Assembly (NCBI GenBank): GCA_003241215.1
Contig: QFOL01000187.1
Span: 1-7,639, forward strand
DNA from: Agrobacterium fabrum
GTDB taxonomy: Bacteria > Pseudomonadota > Alphaproteobacteria > Rhizobiales > Rhizobiaceae
DNA: 7,639 bases
Reading direction: 5' to 3'
Of this stretch, positions 7,251 through 7,639 are shown in pieces. The translations under genes were made by a program, and so were the position numbers. The notes under the pieces are model-generated. The model did not search any database, had not been told where the DNA came from, and saw only the letters and a program-made list of their open reading frames with translations. How positions within the stretch are numbered: the stretch's first letter is position 1; the number at the start of each line of letters is the position of its first letter.

Positions 7251-7384
7251 GAGCAATCGCTTCACAGGAATAAAAGGACATGCCGGACCGGCCGGCGGGA
7301 GACAGCGAGACCATTTCGCGCAGTTCCATGAGTTATCGGTTGAAGGTTTAAGAATCGATAAGGCTTGCGGGAATTTCGGTCACG

Positions 7385-7404
7385 ATAATTACTCGGCTAA
7401 TTAT
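7385..7404. promoter_or_regulatory. AT-rich inverted repeat ATAATTA-N6-TAATTAT in the divergent promoter region
   Basis: The two 7-bp arms (7385-7391 and 7398-7404) are perfect reverse complements around CTCGGC. The right arm overlaps the TATAAT- and TATATT-like -10 candidates on the two strands, so a dimeric regulator bound here could control one or both divergent genes. No known operator consensus is matched. Confidence 0.4.
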
Positions 7405-7468
7405 ATTCGGCGGTGCGGCGGGCAAGGCTGGCGTACGACACAAATGCGGGAAGGACGATTGCGAATCT

Positions 7469-7486
7469 CATAAGTGTGTGCTTATG
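7469..7486. promoter_or_regulatory. Inverted repeat CATAAG-N6-CTTATG, candidate autoregulatory operator of the ArsR-family gene
   Basis: The perfect 6-bp arms (7469-7474 and 7481-7486) flank TGTGTG. The right arm ends 7 nt before the ATG at 7494 and occupies the place where a Shine-Dalgarno would be. ArsR-family repressors bind imperfect AT-containing palindromes around their own promoters, so autoregulation is a reasonable inference. The target could equally be another regulator. Confidence 0.45.
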
Positions 7487-7493
7487 TGTCTCC

Positions 7494-7639
7494 ATGACAG
7501 AGAACGATATTTTCCGGGCGCTGGCCGATCCGACACGCCGAGCTATTTTCGAAAAACTGGCGGATGGCGCCATGAATGCCTCCTCCTTGCGCGAAGGCAT
7601 GGAAATCAGCCAGCCGGCCATGTCGCAGCATCTTTCGGT
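7494..7639 (+). CDS. ArsR/SmtB-family transcriptional regulator (3' partial, runs off the window)
   Basis: The frame is ATG-initiated and open to the last base, giving 48 complete codons. The start MTENDIFRALADPTRRAIFEKLADG is the classical ArsR-family N-terminal helix pair. NASSLREGMEISQPAMSQHLS follows as the helix-turn-helix with its recognition helix. The family consists of cytoplasmic dimeric winged-helix repressors. The alpha-3 position where metal sensors carry ELCVCDL reads NASSLRE, and no cysteine appears in the visible part, so a classical alpha-3N metal site is absent. The SdpR-like, non-metal group, often next to an SRPBCC/AHSA1 gene, is a better guess. No good Shine-Dalgarno precedes the ATG, so translation may be leaderless or from a weak site. 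The in-frame GTG at 7476 would lie inside the inverted repeat and is less likely. It is divergent from the chemoreceptor. Confidence 0.88.
   Translation, partial: MTENDIFRALADPTRRAIFEKLADGAMNASSLREGMEISQPAMSQHLS

Larger units (their letters stand above)
7220..7493. other. Divergent intergenic region between the chemoreceptor and the ArsR-family gene
   Basis: This non-coding stretch must hold the promoters for both divergent genes. Its AT-rich core (about 7381-7407) has a perfect TATAAT on the minus strand (7405-7400) and a TATATT on the plus strand (7402-7407). Neither has a convincing -35 at 16-18 bp. The nearest minus-strand candidate, CTTGCC at 7426-7421, leaves only a 15-bp gap. Two inverted repeats and one leader stem-loop are listed separately. 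A weak TTATCG...CGATAA pair (7333-7338/7356-7361) is also present. I see no tRNA, small-RNA terminator or credible small gene here. Confidence 0.6.

Noticed and set aside
7305..7330. GGAAC on the minus strand near 7328, considered as the -35 of an EcfG-type general-stress promoter for the chemoreceptor
   Set aside because: At 16-17 bp spacing the downstream bases read GCTG or CTGT instead of the expected CGTT, so the match is incomplete.
7280..7351. Plus-strand small ORF of 23 codons (ATG 7280 to TAA 7349-7351) with AAGGA just upstream
   Set aside because: The AAGGA is only 2 nt from the ATG, the peptide has no recognisable features, and it lies in a region expected to be promoter or leader DNA.
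7397..7621. Minus-strand ORF of 74 codons opposite the ArsR-family gene
   Set aside because: It overlaps the clear ArsR-family reading frame antisense and has no domain-like features, so it is a shadow frame.

Overview
This window looks like ordinary chromosomal sequence from a GC-rich alphaproteobacterium. A member of the Rhizobiaceae, of the Agrobacterium/Rhizobium type, fits best. That placement is inferred from the strong G/C third-position bias, from the protein styles (a rhizobial-type chemoreceptor with an extra HAMP-like segment, a DMGDH/GcvT-type oxidoreductase, a ClsC-like phospholipase D), and from the absence of mobile-element signatures. No rRNA, tRNA, CRISPR array, insertion sequence or phage gene was seen.

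Layout. (1) Positions 1-2236, plus strand: the C-terminal nine-tenths or so of a FAD-dependent oxidoreductase fused to an aminomethyltransferase (GcvT-like) module, best called dimethylglycine/sarcosine dehydrogenase-like. It is followed by a good stem-loop terminator. (2) 2399-3232, plus strand: a 277-aa protein made of two receiver domains and nothing else. The two domains are degenerate in complementary ways. (3) 3263-4819, minus strand and convergent with (2): a membrane-anchored phospholipase D superfamily protein with two HKD motifs, resembling ClsC-type cardiolipin synthases. (4) 4934-7213, minus strand, upstream of (3) in the same direction: a transmembrane methyl-accepting chemotaxis protein with a periplasmic double-Cache sensor. 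(5) 7494-7639, plus strand, divergent from (4): the first 48 codons of an ArsR-family winged-helix repressor, cut off by the window end. A perfect inverted repeat sits directly in front of its start codon.

How the genes relate. There is no sign that the window is one functional system. The oxidoreductase (C1/methylamine catabolism), the receiver protein and the chemoreceptor (signalling), the lipid enzyme and the ArsR regulator look like independent transcription units, although the chemoreceptor and the PLD gene could share a transcript. The points that merit a second look are small: the split loss of key residues in the double receiver, several unannotated stem-loops at gene boundaries and leaders, and two inverted repeats with the same 6-bp spacing in the divergent 280-bp intergenic region. 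I did not find a convincing new multi-gene system.
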